A DNA stretch of 44,706 nucleotides from positions 1 to 44,706 of the forward strand of contig JAUSOF010000064.1 of assembly GCA_030656145.1 (NCBI GenBank), read 5' to 3'. Positions 17,487-28,328 of the stretch are shown here, piece after piece (the stretch's first letter is position 1; each line of letters begins with the position of its first letter). A program made the position numbers and the translations under genes. The notes beneath the pieces were generated by a model, which searched no databases, was not told where the DNA came from, and worked only from the letters and a program-made list of their open reading frames with translations. Source of the DNA: Pseudomonas sp. Its GTDB lineage: Bacteria; Pseudomonadota; Gammaproteobacteria; Pseudomonadales; Pseudomonadaceae.

Positions 17487-20400
17487 TCAGCGCGGCTTCT
17501 CGAACGGCTTGTCGAACGTGATCTGCGGGTCCTGCCAGCGGCCTTTGACGTCATATTGCACGCTGGCGAAACGCGCCACGCGATCGCCCAGCAGCTTATC
17601 CACTACAAACAAGGCGCCGCCAATTGCTGGCGCACCGACGATTAAAGCCGCCAGCGGCAAATTATTGCTCACCGGCAATGTCACCAGCAGCTTGGCATCG
17701 ACCCAGTCATCGGCCATGTTCAAGGTGCCGTCCAGCTCCAGATTGCTCGATGGTCCGGTCAGGGTAATGGGGATACGGGTGACGTATACCCCATCGCTGG
17801 CGACCAGCAACCCCTTGACCCGGTCATAGCTCAAACCCTTGCCGAGCAGGTCGGAGAAATCCAGTCGCAGGCGGCGCCCAATTGAATTGAAATTGAGTAA
17901 ACCAAACACCCGCAGTGCCGAGGCAGGGCCCTGCACCTCGGTGAACTGTCCCTTGCGCAAAGTTGCATCCAGGCTCCCGGAAAAACGCTTGAGGCTGATC
18001 CAGGCCGGCGAACCCGGCCAGCGGCCATCGATATCCAGGTGGAAGTTCTCACTGCTGGCCGTCGGCGCAAAGTTCCAGGCCAACAACACGTCAGCCAGGT
18101 CCTTGCCCTGCAGGCGCCCGTTGTACCAACTGCTGCTCGCATCTGCCGTGCCCTGCCAACCGGCGCTACCGGTCAATTGCAGGCCTTTGAGCTCCAGACT
18201 CAGGTCGTTGAACTGCACCCCGCTGGCGTTCGGCCGCGCTTTCAGCGACCAGGCACCCAGCGCCTCGGCACCTTGCAGCACCTGGGCGATACGCAAGTCG
18301 AGAGCGGGAATCTGCCGTGGGTCGACGCCCAGCAGCGGATCTGGCTTGTCCTCGACCACGGCATCCTTGGCGGCGGCGGCCGGCAAACGCAGGTACTGCA
18401 GATTGACCGCGATGGGTGCCGCGTCGGCATCCGGCAAGTCAACCCGACCTTTCAGCAACTGGCTATCCAGATCGAGCGACCAGGCCGCAGACCCACGCTT
18501 GAGCCCGACCGTCAGGTCGTCGAGCGTACTTCCAAACCCGCTGAACCGACCGATCTTCAGCTGTGCATCCCTGAACACCTGCTGTGCATCCTCACGCGCC
18601 ACACCGAGATAAGGCTTGAGCGCCGCCTGCCAGGCCGACCAATCCAGTTCACTGACTTGTCCGCGCAAGCGCACACCCTTCGCCGTCGGCAATAGTGCCG
18701 GACCATCGCCCAGGCGCAACTCGCCGCGGCCCTCGGCAAGCTGGCCGAGTGGCGCGGCGAAGGCCAGGCTCGCCAGATCAGCATAATCCAGCCAGTAGCG
18801 GCGCTCGCCGCCACTCAACGTCATACGCCAGTCGGCATAACTTTCAGCGGAGGCAGGTTTACCGAAGGGTGCAGGGAGCGCGATGGCAACACCCTGGAGG
18901 TTGGAATCCACCCGCAACTGACTGTCAGCGCCATCCAGATTCAGGCGCAGCCGATAAGGCAAGGTACCGCTCACAGGCAATGCAGCGGTCACCCCCAGCC
19001 AGGCGGTCAGGTTATCCAACGGTACCTGACCATGGGCCTCGATACGCGTGCGCGGCATGCCGCGCGTACCGTCCGCCATGGCCTTGCCACGCGCGGCATG
19101 GCCGAGCACCTGGGCTCGGATATCCGGCGCACTCAATCCGCTGGCGGTGTCATAGCGAAAGGCACCCTGCAGCTGGCTGAGCTCCAGCACAGGACTGCTC
19201 AACGTGAGCCGCGCACCTTCGGTGGCGAAGTCGACTATCACCGCCGGGGCCTGCCCTTTGCGCAGTGGCAGATCGAGCTTGAGCCTGCCCGATAGCGGCC
19301 CCTCACCTTCCCAGCCGGCAAAGGTTTCGGCAGTGCCCATAGGCGCATCCTGGAGAATCTTCAGGGCATCGACGACGCTGCTTTGCAGCTCGCTATTGAG
19401 CAGCAACCGCGGGGCCTGCCCCGGCGCAGCGCGAGGAATGTCTGCTGCGGCGTTGCGTATCCGGCTATCGAGTATGCGGCCTTCGGCTACTCGCACCCGC
19501 ACGCCGCTATCCTCGATAAACACCTCGCCACGCGCCTCGCGCAGCGCCGGCCAACCCGGCTGAAAGGCCAGCTCGGCGTCCTCCACAGCGAAAAACAGAC
19601 TGATGCTTCGCGCAGTATCGATGGAGTCTTTGTTCAGCGACCCCTGATATTGAAAGTAACCCTCATTGACCTTGCCAGCGCGAATCGCGGTTTTCAGCCA
19701 GTCGGCCAGCTCCGTGCTCAAGCCAGGCGCGCGGGTCGGCAGGTATTTCTCGGTATAACGCGCATCGCCATCACGCAGGCCGACGCGCAAGTCCATGTAG
19801 TCTTCGGCCGCAGCGTCAAACATCAGGCGAATCAGGAAGTCACCGGCCACTGGCCCCTCTTCGCCGACCACTTGCAGATAAGGGCTGCGCAGGGTGAAGG
19901 CCTGTTCATCCAGTTGCCAGGTCAGCCGGGCATTGGCCTGCTTATACAACCATGGCTCGGGGAACAACGTATCGAGGTGCAGGGAGAAATTTTCTGTCGC
20001 CAAGCGCAGCTCGCCCTGCCCCAGATCCCCCGCCACACTGCCGCTGATGTTTTCTACCGCCGGCGAGGCCAAATAGGCGGCAAAACCGATGTGCTCGAGA
20101 TTGGCGGCGAACTGCAGGCGCTTGTCGCCTTCGACCTGCGGCCGGTAATCCAGCTTGATATTGCGCAAGGCGCCTTGTGGCTGCAGGGTTTCCAGCAGTG
20201 CCATGGCCTTGTCCGGCAAGGGTGCCAGGGCGCTGACCAGCGGCAGCAACGGTGCCAGATCCAGATGATCGGCGCTGAGCGACCATTGCTCTTCATCGTC
20301 CTCACTGTCTTGGCGATGACTGACCGCCAGCTGCACCTCACCCCAGCGAGTCTCGCCCTGGCTCAGCGCCAGATCATCCAGCAGCAGCTCGAAGCCTTGC

Positions 20401-21314
20401 TCGGTTCGTTCGAAATAGGCGTTGAGCGCCAGGTTCTGCACCTGCACCGCCTCGCGCGCGGCATAGGCACCGGCCAATTGCGGCGCATGCAGCCGGCTGA
20501 CGGCGCGCTGCAAGGCGCCATCGGCCCAGGACAACCAGACTTCACCGCCGGCCTGTAACTGCTCGAGACGCCACTCACGTGTCACGCTCGGCGGCAGCCA
20601 GCGCGCCCAATCGCTTTGCGGCAGGCTCAGGTACAGCTGCGCCTGCACTTCACGCCAGCGCTCGGCTTGCAGGCGGGTACGCAGTTGCAAGGCCACCGGC
20701 TGGCCATCAGGCAGCAGCAGGCGCGCATCCAGGCGCTGGCGAATTGCGCCATTGCGCAGGGTCAGGTTGACGTAAGTGAGGGTTAACGCCGGCTGCTCGT
20801 GGGCCTCCAGGGTCACCTGACTGTTGAGTAGCGACAGGCGGGTCACCGCTTGCAACTGCTGCAATACCTGAGCGACATCCAGGGCAGCAGGCTCGCTGCG
20901 TTGCGGCAGCCCCTTCAAGGTCCAGGCACCCTGCTCGTCCTGATGCAGGCTGAACTGCAAGCCATCCAGCTCAAGATTGGCCAGCCGCGGCTCGCCCGCC
21001 GACAGGCTGGCCAGCACGTCCGGCACCAGACGCACCTGATCCAGACGCAGTGCGCTGGCCCCTTCGCCCAGTTGCACGTCATGGGCAATCAGCAGCGGCG
21101 CCAAGCTTTGCCAGCGCCCCTCAAGACGACCAATACGCAGCGGCATACCGAGTGCCGCCGTGGCCTTGTCTTCGACCTCCAGGCGATACTCGGCAACCCA
21201 CGGCACCAGCTCGCGGCCGAGGCTGACATACAGCGCCGCCAACATCAGGCCCAGCAAGCACAAGCCCAGCCCCCAGCGCAACGCCACGACTAACCAACGA
21301 CCCAGACGCGCCAT
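17487..21314 (-). CDS. yhdP: YhdP-family AsmA-like bridge protein
   Basis: At 1275 residues this is the largest protein of the window. It has a single N-terminal membrane helix (about residues 8-30, VVALRWGLGLCLLGLMLAALYV) and a long periplasmic part of repeated beta-strand units ending in an AsmA-like C-terminal domain (LDIDGRWPGSPAWISLKRFSGSLDATLRKG... FGLLNFNSIGRRLRLDFSDLLGKGLSYD). YhdP, TamB and YdbH are AsmA-like proteins thought to form hydrophobic channels that carry phospholipids to the outer membrane. Its position 31 bp after rng agrees with the E. coli rng-yhdP order. It complements the mla and lpt genes elsewhere in the window. Confidence 0.94.
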   Translation of the reverse strand: MARLGRWLVVALRWGLGLCLLGLMLAALYVSLGRELVPWVAEYRLEVEDKATAALGMPLRIGRLEGRWQSLAPLLIAHDVQLGEGASALRLDQVRLVPDVLASLSAGEPRLANLELDGLQFSLHQDEQGAWTLKGLPQRSEPAALDVAQVLQQLQAVTRLSLLNSQVTLEAHEQPALTLTYVNLTLRNGAIRQRLDARLLLPDGQPVALQLRTRLQAERWREVQAQLYLSLPQSDWARWLPPSVTREWRLEQLQAGGEVWLSWADGALQRAVSRLHAPQLAGAYAAREAVQVQNLALNAYFERTEQGFELLLDDLALSQGETRWGEVQLAVSHRQDSEDDEEQWSLSADHLDLAPLLPLVSALAPLPDKAMALLETLQPQGALRNIKLDYRPQVEGDKRLQFAANLEHIGFAAYLASPAVENISGSVAGDLGQGELRLATENFSLHLDTLFPEPWLYKQANARLTWQLDEQAFTLRSPYLQVVGEEGPVAGDFLIRLMFDAAAEDYMDLRVGLRDGDARYTEKYLPTRAPGLSTELADWLKTAIRAGKVNEGYFQYQGSLNKDSIDTARSISLFFAVEDAELAFQPGWPALREARGEVFIEDSGVRVRVAEGRILDSRIRNAAADIPRAAPGQAPRLLLNSELQSSVVDALKILQDAPMGTAETFAGWEGEGPLSGRLKLDLPLRKGQAPAVIVDFATEGARLTLSSPVLELSQLQGAFRYDTASGLSAPDIRAQVLGHAARGKAMADGTRGMPRTRIEAHGQVPLDNLTAWLGVTAALPVSGTLPYRLRLNLDGADSQLRVDSNLQGVAIALPAPFGKPASAESYADWRMTLSGGERRYWLDYADLASLAFAAPLGQLAEGRGELRLGDGPALLPTAKGVRLRGQVSELDWSAWQAALKPYLGVAREDAQQVFRDAQLKIGRFSGFGSTLDDLTVGLKRGSAAWSLDLDSQLLKGRVDLPDADAAPIAVNLQYLRLPAAAAKDAVVEDKPDPLLGVDPRQIPALDLRIAQVLQGAEALGAWSLKARPNASGVQFNDLSLELKGLQLTGSAGWQGTADASSSWYNGRLQGKDLADVLLAWNFAPTASSENFHLDIDGRWPGSPAWISLKRFSGSLDATLRKGQFTEVQGPASALRVFGLLNFNSIGRRLRLDFSDLLGKGLSYDRVKGLLVASDGVYVTRIPITLTGPSSNLELDGTLNMADDWVDAKLLVTLPVSNNLPLAALIVGAPAIGGALFVVDKLLGDRVARFASVQYDVKGRWQDPQITFDKPFEKPR

Positions 21315-21345
21315 TCAGTTCATACCCGAAACACAGCAGGGCGAT

Positions 21346-22803
21346 TCACAGGAGCACCACATCGTATTGCTCCTGGGAATAAATCGTCTCGACCTGAAAC
21401 TTGATGGTACGGCCGATAAAGGCTTCGAGATCGGCAACGTTGCCCGACTCTTCGTCGAGCAGGCGATCCACCACCTTCTGGTTGGCCAACACCCGATAGC
21501 CCTCGGCCTGGTAGGCCCGCGCCTCGCGCAGAATCTCGCGGAATATCTCGTAGCAGGTGGTTTCCGGCGTTTTCAGCTTGCCGCGCCCCTGGCAGCAACT
21601 GCACGGCTCGCACAATATCTGCTCGAGGCTCTCGCGCGTGCGCTTGCGGGTCATCTGCACCAGGCCCAGCTCGGTAATACCGATGATATTGGTCTTGGCG
21701 TGATCGCGCTCCAGCTGTTTCTCCAGCGTACGCAGCACCTGGCGCTGGTGCTCTTCGTCTTCCATGTCGATGAAATCGATGATGATGATGCCACCGAGGT
21801 TGCGCAGGCGCAGCTGGCGGGCGATGGCGGTGGCGGCTTCCAGGTTGGTCTTGAAGATGGTTTCTTCTAGGGTGCGGTGACCGACGAAGGCGCCGGTATT
21901 GACGTCGATGGTGCTCATCGCCTCGGCCGGATCGATGATCAGGTAACCACCGGACTTCAGCGGCACCTTGCGCTCCAGCGCCCGCTGGATCTCGTCTTCG
22001 ACGCCGTACAAATCGAAAATAGGCCGTTCACCTGGATAGTGCTCCAGGCGATCGGCGATTTCCGGCATCAGCTCGGCGACGAACTGGGTAGTTTTCTGAA
22101 AGGTTTCCCGCGAATCGATGCGGATCTTCTCGGTGCGCATGCTGACCAGGTCACGCAGGGTGCGCAGGGCCAGGCTGAGGTCTTCGTAGATGACCGACGG
22201 CGCCGGTGCGCTCTGCTTCTGCGCCGCAATCTGATCCCACAAGCGGCGCAGGTAGCGGATGTCGACGAGAATTTCGTCGGCGCCGACGCCATCGGCGGCC
22301 GTGCGCAGAATAAAGCCGCCGGCCTCGGCGATGCCTTCGGCCGCCACGCAATCGGCCACCACTTGCTTGAGACGCTCGCGCTCGGCTTCGTCTTCGATTC
22401 TCAGGGAAATGCCGACATGGCTGGTACGCGGCATGTACACCAGGTAGCGCGAAGGGATCGACAGCTGGGTGGTCAACCGCGCGCCCTTGCTGCCGATCGG
22501 GTCCTTGGTCACCTGCACTACCAGGGCTTGCCCTTCATGAACCAGGGCACTGATGCTTTCCACCGCACTGCCTTCACGGCTGGAAATTTCCGAGGCATGG
22601 ATAAAGGCTGCGCGATCCAGACCAATGTCGACGAACGCTGCCTGCATACCCGGCAACACTCGCACCACCTTGCCTTTGTAGATGTTGCCGACGATGCCAC
22701 GCTTCTGCGTGCGCTCGACATGCACTTCTTGCAACACACCGTTTTCCACCACCGCCACGCGCGATTCCATTGGCGTGATGTTGATCAGGATCTCTTCACT
22801 CAT
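21346..22803 (-). CDS. rng: Ribonuclease G
   Basis: RNase G is the RNase E-like endonuclease that matures the 5' end of 16S rRNA and cleaves some mRNAs. The 485-residue protein has an N-terminal S1 domain (residues about 35-120, GIVGNIYKGKVVRVLPGMQAAFVDIG), the catalytic DNase-I-like region with STIDVNTGAF and IIIIDFIDMEDEEHQ carrying the magnesium-binding aspartates, and the zinc-link cysteines in CEPCSCCQGRG. It lacks the long RNase E degradosome scaffold. The start follows the family's MSEEILINITPMESRVA; ten upstream codons are open but unsupported. Confidence 0.97.
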   Translation of the reverse strand: MSEEILINITPMESRVAVVENGVLQEVHVERTQKRGIVGNIYKGKVVRVLPGMQAAFVDIGLDRAAFIHASEISSREGSAVESISALVHEGQALVVQVTKDPIGSKGARLTTQLSIPSRYLVYMPRTSHVGISLRIEDEAERERLKQVVADCVAAEGIAEAGGFILRTAADGVGADEILVDIRYLRRLWDQIAAQKQSAPAPSVIYEDLSLALRTLRDLVSMRTEKIRIDSRETFQKTTQFVAELMPEIADRLEHYPGERPIFDLYGVEDEIQRALERKVPLKSGGYLIIDPAEAMSTIDVNTGAFVGHRTLEETIFKTNLEAATAIARQLRLRNLGGIIIIDFIDMEDEEHQRQVLRTLEKQLERDHAKTNIIGITELGLVQMTRKRTRESLEQILCEPCSCCQGRGKLKTPETTCYEIFREILREARAYQAEGYRVLANQKVVDRLLDEESGNVADLEAFIGRTIKFQVETIYSQEQYDVVLL

Positions 22804-22858
22804 GGCTCTATCTCTTGTCCGACGAAGCGGCAAGCCAGGGAACGCATACCTTCAGCAC

Positions 22859-23479
22859 TCACCCGCGACCTGCATCCTCTTGGCTGTGGACTGGCAATGA
22901 CTGCCAGCACGGAATAGCAAATTCTGCGAGCAACTCGGCGGTTTCGCACAGGGGCAACCCCACCACAGCCGAGTAACTGCCCTGCAACTGACTGACGAAC
23001 ACCGCCGCCAACCCTTGAATACCATAACTGCCGGCCTTGTCCCGGGGTTCGCCGGTGGCCCAATAGGCTTCGATTTCTGCAGGGGCCAACGAGCGAAAAC
23101 TCACTCGACTGCTGACCACCCGCACCGCCACTCTGCTGGTCGAGGCCAAGGCTACCGCCGTCAGCACCTGATGCTCACGACCGGACAAGGCGCTCAGGGT
23201 AGCCAGGGCGTCGGCGCGGCCCTGCGGCTTGCCGAGAATGCGTCCATCAAGAACCACGACGGTATCGGCACCGAGCACCACGGCATCAAGCGGATCAGCC
23301 AAGGCGACCAGTCCAGCCTGCGCCTTGGCACGGGCCAGACGCTCTACATAGGCGTACGGCGCCTCTTCTGGCAATGAATTTTCATCAATGGGGGCGATTT
23401 GCGTGATGAAGGGCACGCCGATCTGGGTCAACAATTCGCGACGTCGCGGCGACCCGGAAGCCAGATAAAGCGTGGTCAT
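22859..23479 (-). CDS. maf: Maf-like nucleoside triphosphate pyrophosphatase (YhdE type)
   Basis: A 206-residue Maf/HAM1-like house-cleaning enzyme that hydrolyses non-canonical or excess pyrimidine nucleotides (dTTP/UTP in E. coli YhdE) to the monophosphate. The signature [14 protein letters not shown] is at the N-terminus. The catalytic aspartate region is [19 protein letters not shown] (about residues 66-84), and the downstream [18 protein letters not shown] motif is present. It lies between mreD and rng exactly as yhdE does in E. coli, which favours the YhdE rather than the YceF subtype. Confidence 0.95.
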   Translation of the reverse strand: MTTLYLASGSPRRRELLTQIGVPFITQIAPIDENSLPEEAPYAYVERLARAKAQAGLVALADPLDAVVLGADTVVVLDGRILGKPQGRADALATLSALSGREHQVLTAVALASTSRVAVRVVSSRVSFRSLAPAEIEAYWATGEPRDKAGSYGIQGLAAVFVSQLQGSYSAVVGLPLCETAELLAEFAIPCWQSLPVHSQEDAGRG

Positions 23480-23520
23480 GCGGACTTCTCCCTGTCGAGT
23501 TCGTGCAGGGTCAGCCGCAC

Positions 23521-24009
23521 TCAGTTAACGCTGAGGCGCTTGTGCACACCACGCAGGATGACACAGACCCAAGGCCACAGCAGTGCGCTGACCAGTGCTG
23601 GCAAGACGAACGCCAGGGTCGGCGGACGGCTACCGGTCAGGGCATTGAGCCACAGGTGGACCAACTGGGCCAGACCGAACACCACCAACAGCACCATGCT
23701 TTGCTGCCACATGGGAAACATGCGCAGACGCTGGTGCAGGCTCAATACCAGGAAGGTCACCAGGGTGAGCGTCAGGGCATTGTGGCCCAGCAGGGTGCCG
23801 TTCAGCACATCGGCCAGCAGGCCAACGCACCAAGCCGTAGCCATGCCCACCCGCTGCGGCAAGGCCAGCACCCAGTAGGTCAGGAACAGCGCCAACCACA
23901 ACGGCCGGCCGACTTCCATGAACCTGGGCAAGGTGGCCACACTGAGTAACAGGGCCAGGGCCAGGCTGAGCCAGATCACCCAGACGTTGCGCGCGCGCAG
24001 AGCAATCAT
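23521..24009 (-). CDS. mreD: Rod shape-determining protein MreD
   Basis: MreD is a small polytopic inner-membrane protein of the elongasome that works with MreC, RodA and PBP2. The 162-residue sequence is almost wholly hydrophobic, with five or six helices, and has polar loops such as [12 protein letters not shown]. The start overlaps the mreC stop as ATGA. The sequence itself is poorly conserved, so the call depends heavily on mreBC context, which here is complete. Confidence 0.94.
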   Translation of the reverse strand: MIALRARNVWVIWLSLALALLLSVATLPRFMEVGRPLWLALFLTYWVLALPQRVGMATAWCVGLLADVLNGTLLGHNALTLTLVTFLVLSLHQRLRMFPMWQQSMVLLVVFGLAQLVHLWLNALTGSRPPTLAFVLPALVSALLWPWVCVILRGVHKRLSVN

Positions 24010-24971
24010 TGGCGAGGTTCCGCTGCAGGAGTTGCCGGGGCATCGCTCGCGGCATCCTGCACCGCTGGCGAAGGTGTGGATTGCTCGCGGGCCTGACGGT
24101 CCGCCGCCTCTTGCGCCTCAGCCGAGTCGCTGGCGCGCTGCTCGGGAGTACGCGGATCGGTAAATACCAGGAGCATGTAGCGACTGCGATTCAGGTTGGC
24201 CGTCGGCATGGCGCGAACAATCGCGAACGGCTGGCCAGAGTCGTGAATCACTTCGGTGACCACTGCCACCGGGTAGCCCGAAGGAAAACGCTGGCCCAGC
24301 CCGGAGCTGAGCAGCAGATCGCCTTCCTTGACGTCTGCGGTATCGGCCACATGGCGCAATTCCAGGCGCTCCGGATTACCGGTGCCACTGGCGATCGCAC
24401 GCAGGCCGTTGCGGTTGACCTGTACCGGAATACTGTGGGTAGTGTCAGTGAGCAACAGCACCCGCGAGGTGTAGGGCATCACTTCGACCACCTGGCCCAT
24501 CAGGCCACGGGCATCAAGCACCGGCTGACCGAGCAGCACGCCATCTTTGCTGCCTTTGTCGATCAGGATGCGGTGGGTATAGGGGTTGGGATCGATGCCG
24601 ATCAACTCGGTGGCCAGCACATCGTCATCGACCAGCGCCGATGAATTGAGCAACTCGCGCAAACGCACATTCTGCTCGGTCAGCGCAGCCAGCTTCTGCA
24701 GGCGCCGCTGCATCACCAGGCTCTCGGCCTTGAGCTTCTCGTTCTCGGCCGTCAGATCGCTGCGTGAACTGAACTCCTGAGTGGCACCGTCCCACAGCGT
24801 CACCGGCAAACGGCCGAGCCAGTAGACCGGTTCGACAATTAACCCCAACTGGCTGCGCAACGGCTGCAATACCGTAAGTCGCGCATCCACCACCATCAGC
24901 GCAGCCGACAGCACAGCGAACACCAGCAGGCGCACACTGAGCGATGGACCTTTGGCAAATAGCGGTTTTAT
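24006..24971 (-). CDS. mreC: Rod shape-determining protein MreC, probable AUA start
   Basis: MreC is a bitopic periplasmic scaffold of the elongasome that activates PBP2/RodA. It has one membrane helix (VRLLVFAVLSAALMVVDA), a coiled coil with ENEKLKAESLVMQRRLQKLAALTEQNVRLREL, and two beta-barrel subdomains (GSKDGVLLGQPVLDARGLMGQVV...). The first conventional start is GTG at 24935, but it has no ribosome site and would drop the KPLFAKGPSLSVRL segment, which matches E. coli MreC MKPIFSRGPSLQIRL. In frame, 12 codons upstream, is an ATA immediately before AAACCG, with GAGAGGAA 6 nt before it and a TGA stop just upstream of that. No ATG, GTG or TTG is available in between. I therefore place the start at the ATA, giving 321 residues. 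The 3' end overlaps mreD by 4 bp. Confidence 0.85.
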   Translation of the reverse strand: MKPLFAKGPSLSVRLLVFAVLSAALMVVDARLTVLQPLRSQLGLIVEPVYWLGRLPVTLWDGATQEFSSRSDLTAENEKLKAESLVMQRRLQKLAALTEQNVRLRELLNSSALVDDDVLATELIGIDPNPYTHRILIDKGSKDGVLLGQPVLDARGLMGQVVEVMPYTSRVLLLTDTTHSIPVQVNRNGLRAIASGTGNPERLELRHVADTADVKEGDLLLSSGLGQRFPSGYPVAVVTEVIHDSGQPFAIVRAMPTANLNRSRYMLLVFTDPRTPEQRASDSAEAQEAADRQAREQSTPSPAVQDAASDAPATPAAEPRQ

Positions 24972-25000
24972 GGCAAGTTCCTCTCAAGCGTCAAGCAGCA

Positions 25001-25040
25001 AACAAAAAGCTGCAAGCGAGTAGAAACCCGGCTTGCAGCT
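25001..25040 (-). terminator. Intrinsic terminator between mreB and mreC
   Basis: On the minus strand a perfect 10-bp stem (AGCTGCAAGC, 25031-25040, with GCTTGCAGCT, 25008-25017) and a 13-nt loop are followed by TTTTTGTTTG. This is a good rho-independent terminator 20 bp after the mreB stop and upstream of mreC. It would let mreB be made in excess over mreC and mreD by partial read-through. Confidence 0.75.
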
Positions 25041-25060
25041 CGAGACTTGGCGCAGACGAC

Positions 25061-26450
<1,390 letters not shown>

Positions 26451-26738
26451 ATGGCGCTTGAACGCTCCGAGGTGGAAAAAATCGCCCATCTGGCCCGACT
26501 GGGCCTGAATGAAAGCGAAATTCCACATACCACCGAGACCCTCAACACAATTCTCGGCCTGATCGACCAAATGCAGGCGGTCGACACCACGGGCATCGAG
26601 CCACTTGCTCACCCACTGGAAGCGACCCAGCGCCTGCGCGCCGATCTGGTAACCGAAGAAAACCACCGCGACGCCTATCAGGCCATCGCCCCGGCCGTCG
26701 AAAACGGCCTGTACCTGGTTCCCAAGGTGATTGAGTGA
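26451..26738 (+). CDS. gatC: Asp/Glu-tRNA amidotransferase subunit C
   Basis: GatC is the small subunit that stabilises the GatCAB amidotransferase, which converts Asp-tRNA(Asn) or Glu-tRNA(Gln) to the amidated form. The 95-residue protein starts [19 protein letters not shown], the canonical GatC opening, and ends with [11 protein letters not shown], matching the family's C-terminal FxVPKVIE. TGGAGA lies 8 nt before the ATG; the frame is open 47 codons upstream but covers the promoter region. It overlaps gatA by one base (TGATG). Confidence 0.96.
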   Translation: MALERSEVEKIAHLARLGLNESEIPHTTETLNTILGLIDQMQAVDTTGIEPLAHPLEATQRLRADLVTEENHRDAYQAIAPAVENGLYLVPKVIE

Positions 26739-28189
26739 TGCATCGACTGACCCTGGCTGAAATCGCCCGCGCACTGGCTGCCAAACAATTCTCCGCTGAA
26801 GAACTGACCCGCGACCTGCTGGCCCGTATCCAGCAGCTCGACCCGCAGCTCAACAGCTTTATCACCGTCACCGCCGACCAGGCCATCGAGCAGGCCAAAG
26901 CCGCCGACGCCCGCCGCGCCGCTGGCGAGAACGGCGCCCTGCTCGGTGCACCAATCGGTCACAAGGACCTGTTCTGCACCCAGGATGTGCTGACCAGCTG
27001 CGGCTCGAAGATCCTCGCCGGCTTCAAGGCCCCGTATAACGCCACCGCGGTGGAGAAACTCGCCAGCGCCGGCGCCGTGACCCTGGGCAAGCTGAACATG
27101 GACGAATTCGCCATGGGCTCGGCCAACGAATCCAGCCACTACGGCGCAGTGAAAAACCCCTGGGATCTGACCCGCGTGCCGGGTGGCTCCAGCGGTGGTT
27201 CGGCCGCAGCGGTGGCGGCACGCCTGCTACCGGCAGCGACCGGCACCGACACCGGCGGCTCGATCCGCCAGCCCGCGGCGCTGACCAACCTCACCGGGAT
27301 CAAGCCAACCTATGGACGGGTATCCCGATGGGGCATGATTGCCTACGCCTCCAGCCTCGATCAGGGCGGCCCGCTGGCACGCACTGCAGAAGACTGCGCA
27401 CTGATGCTGCAAACCATGGCCGGCTTCGACACCAAAGACTCGACCAGCGTCGATCAACCGGTCGACGACTACCTTGCCGCCCTCAGCCAACCGCTAAATG
27501 GCCTGCGCATCGGCCTGCCCAAGGAATACTTCGGCGCGGGCCTGGATGCACGCATTGGCGAGAAGGTGATGGCCGTGGTTGATGAGCTGAAAAAGCTCGG
27601 CGCCACAGTCAAGGAGATCAGCCTGCCGAACATGCAGCACGCGATCCCCGCCTACTACGTAATTGCGCCGGCAGAGGCCAGCAGCAACCTGTCACGCTTC
27701 GACGGTGTGCGCTTCGGCTACCGCTGCGAAAACCCGGTGAATCTGGAAGACCTCTACAAACGCTCGCGTGGCGAAGGTTTCGGCACAGAAGTGAAGCGCC
27801 GGATCATGGTCGGCACCTACGCGCTGTCCGCCGGCTACTACGATGCGTACTACCTCAAGGCGCAGAAGATCCGCCGCCTGATCAAGAATGATTTTGTCGC
27901 CGCCTTCAATGAGGTCGACGTGATCCTCGGCCCAACCACGCCGAACCTGGCCTGGAAGCTCGGCGAAAAGAACAACGATCCGGTCGCCGCCTACCTGGAA
28001 GACATCTACACCATCACCGCTAACCTCGCCGGCATCCCCGGCCTGTCGATGCCTGCGGGCTTCGTCGATGGTTTGCCGGTGGGTGTGCAGTTGCTCGGCA
28101 ACTACTTCCAGGAAGGTCGCCTGCTCAACGTCGCCCACCAGTACCAGCAAGTCAGCGACTGGCATAAACAGACACCCAATGGCTTCTGA
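26738..28189 (+). CDS. gatA: Asp/Glu-tRNA amidotransferase subunit A
   Basis: GatA is the amidase subunit that releases ammonia from glutamine. The 483-residue protein has the amidase-signature triad: Lys76 (in APIGHKDLF), Ser151 (in GGSSGGSAA) and the nucleophile Ser175 (in [12 protein letters not shown]). Full family length, no interruption. A GTG one codon upstream is possible, but the ATG used gives the family's usual [13 protein letters not shown] start and overlaps the gatC stop by one base. Confidence 0.97.
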   Translation: MHRLTLAEIARALAAKQFSAEELTRDLLARIQQLDPQLNSFITVTADQAIEQAKAADARRAAGENGALLGAPIGHKDLFCTQDVLTSCGSKILAGFKAPYNATAVEKLASAGAVTLGKLNMDEFAMGSANESSHYGAVKNPWDLTRVPGGSSGGSAAAVAARLLPAATGTDTGGSIRQPAALTNLTGIKPTYGRVSRWGMIAYASSLDQGGPLARTAEDCALMLQTMAGFDTKDSTSVDQPVDDYLAALSQPLNGLRIGLPKEYFGAGLDARIGEKVMAVVDELKKLGATVKEISLPNMQHAIPAYYVIAPAEASSNLSRFDGVRFGYRCENPVNLEDLYKRSRGEGFGTEVKRRIMVGTYALSAGYYDAYYLKAQKIRRLIKNDFVAAFNEVDVILGPTTPNLAWKLGEKNNDPVAAYLEDIYTITANLAGIPGLSMPAGFVDGLPVGVQLLGNYFQEGRLLNVAHQYQQVSDWHKQTPNGF

Positions 28190-28221
28190 GGCCTACGTCC
28201 GCACACCTCTCGCCTGAATCT

Positions 28222-28272
28222 GTAGGAGCCCGATGCTTTGGCTTTATTGATCGCCAGCAAGCTGGCTCCTAC
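28222..28272. repeat. REP pair in the gatA-gatB spacer
   Basis: GTAGGAGCC (28222-28230) and GGCTCCTAC (28264-28272) face each other. The right-hand 24 bp, 28249-28272, is the exact reverse complement of 41540-41563 in the dppF-pxpC spacer. It interrupts the gatCAB operon without touching coding sequence; the gatB ribosome site (GAGGAG at about 28315) is intact. Confidence 0.7.
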
Positions 28273-28328
28273 GAACACCTGCACGATGCCGAGAGGGCAG
28301 GCCGCAACACATTCGAGGAGCACTAAAG

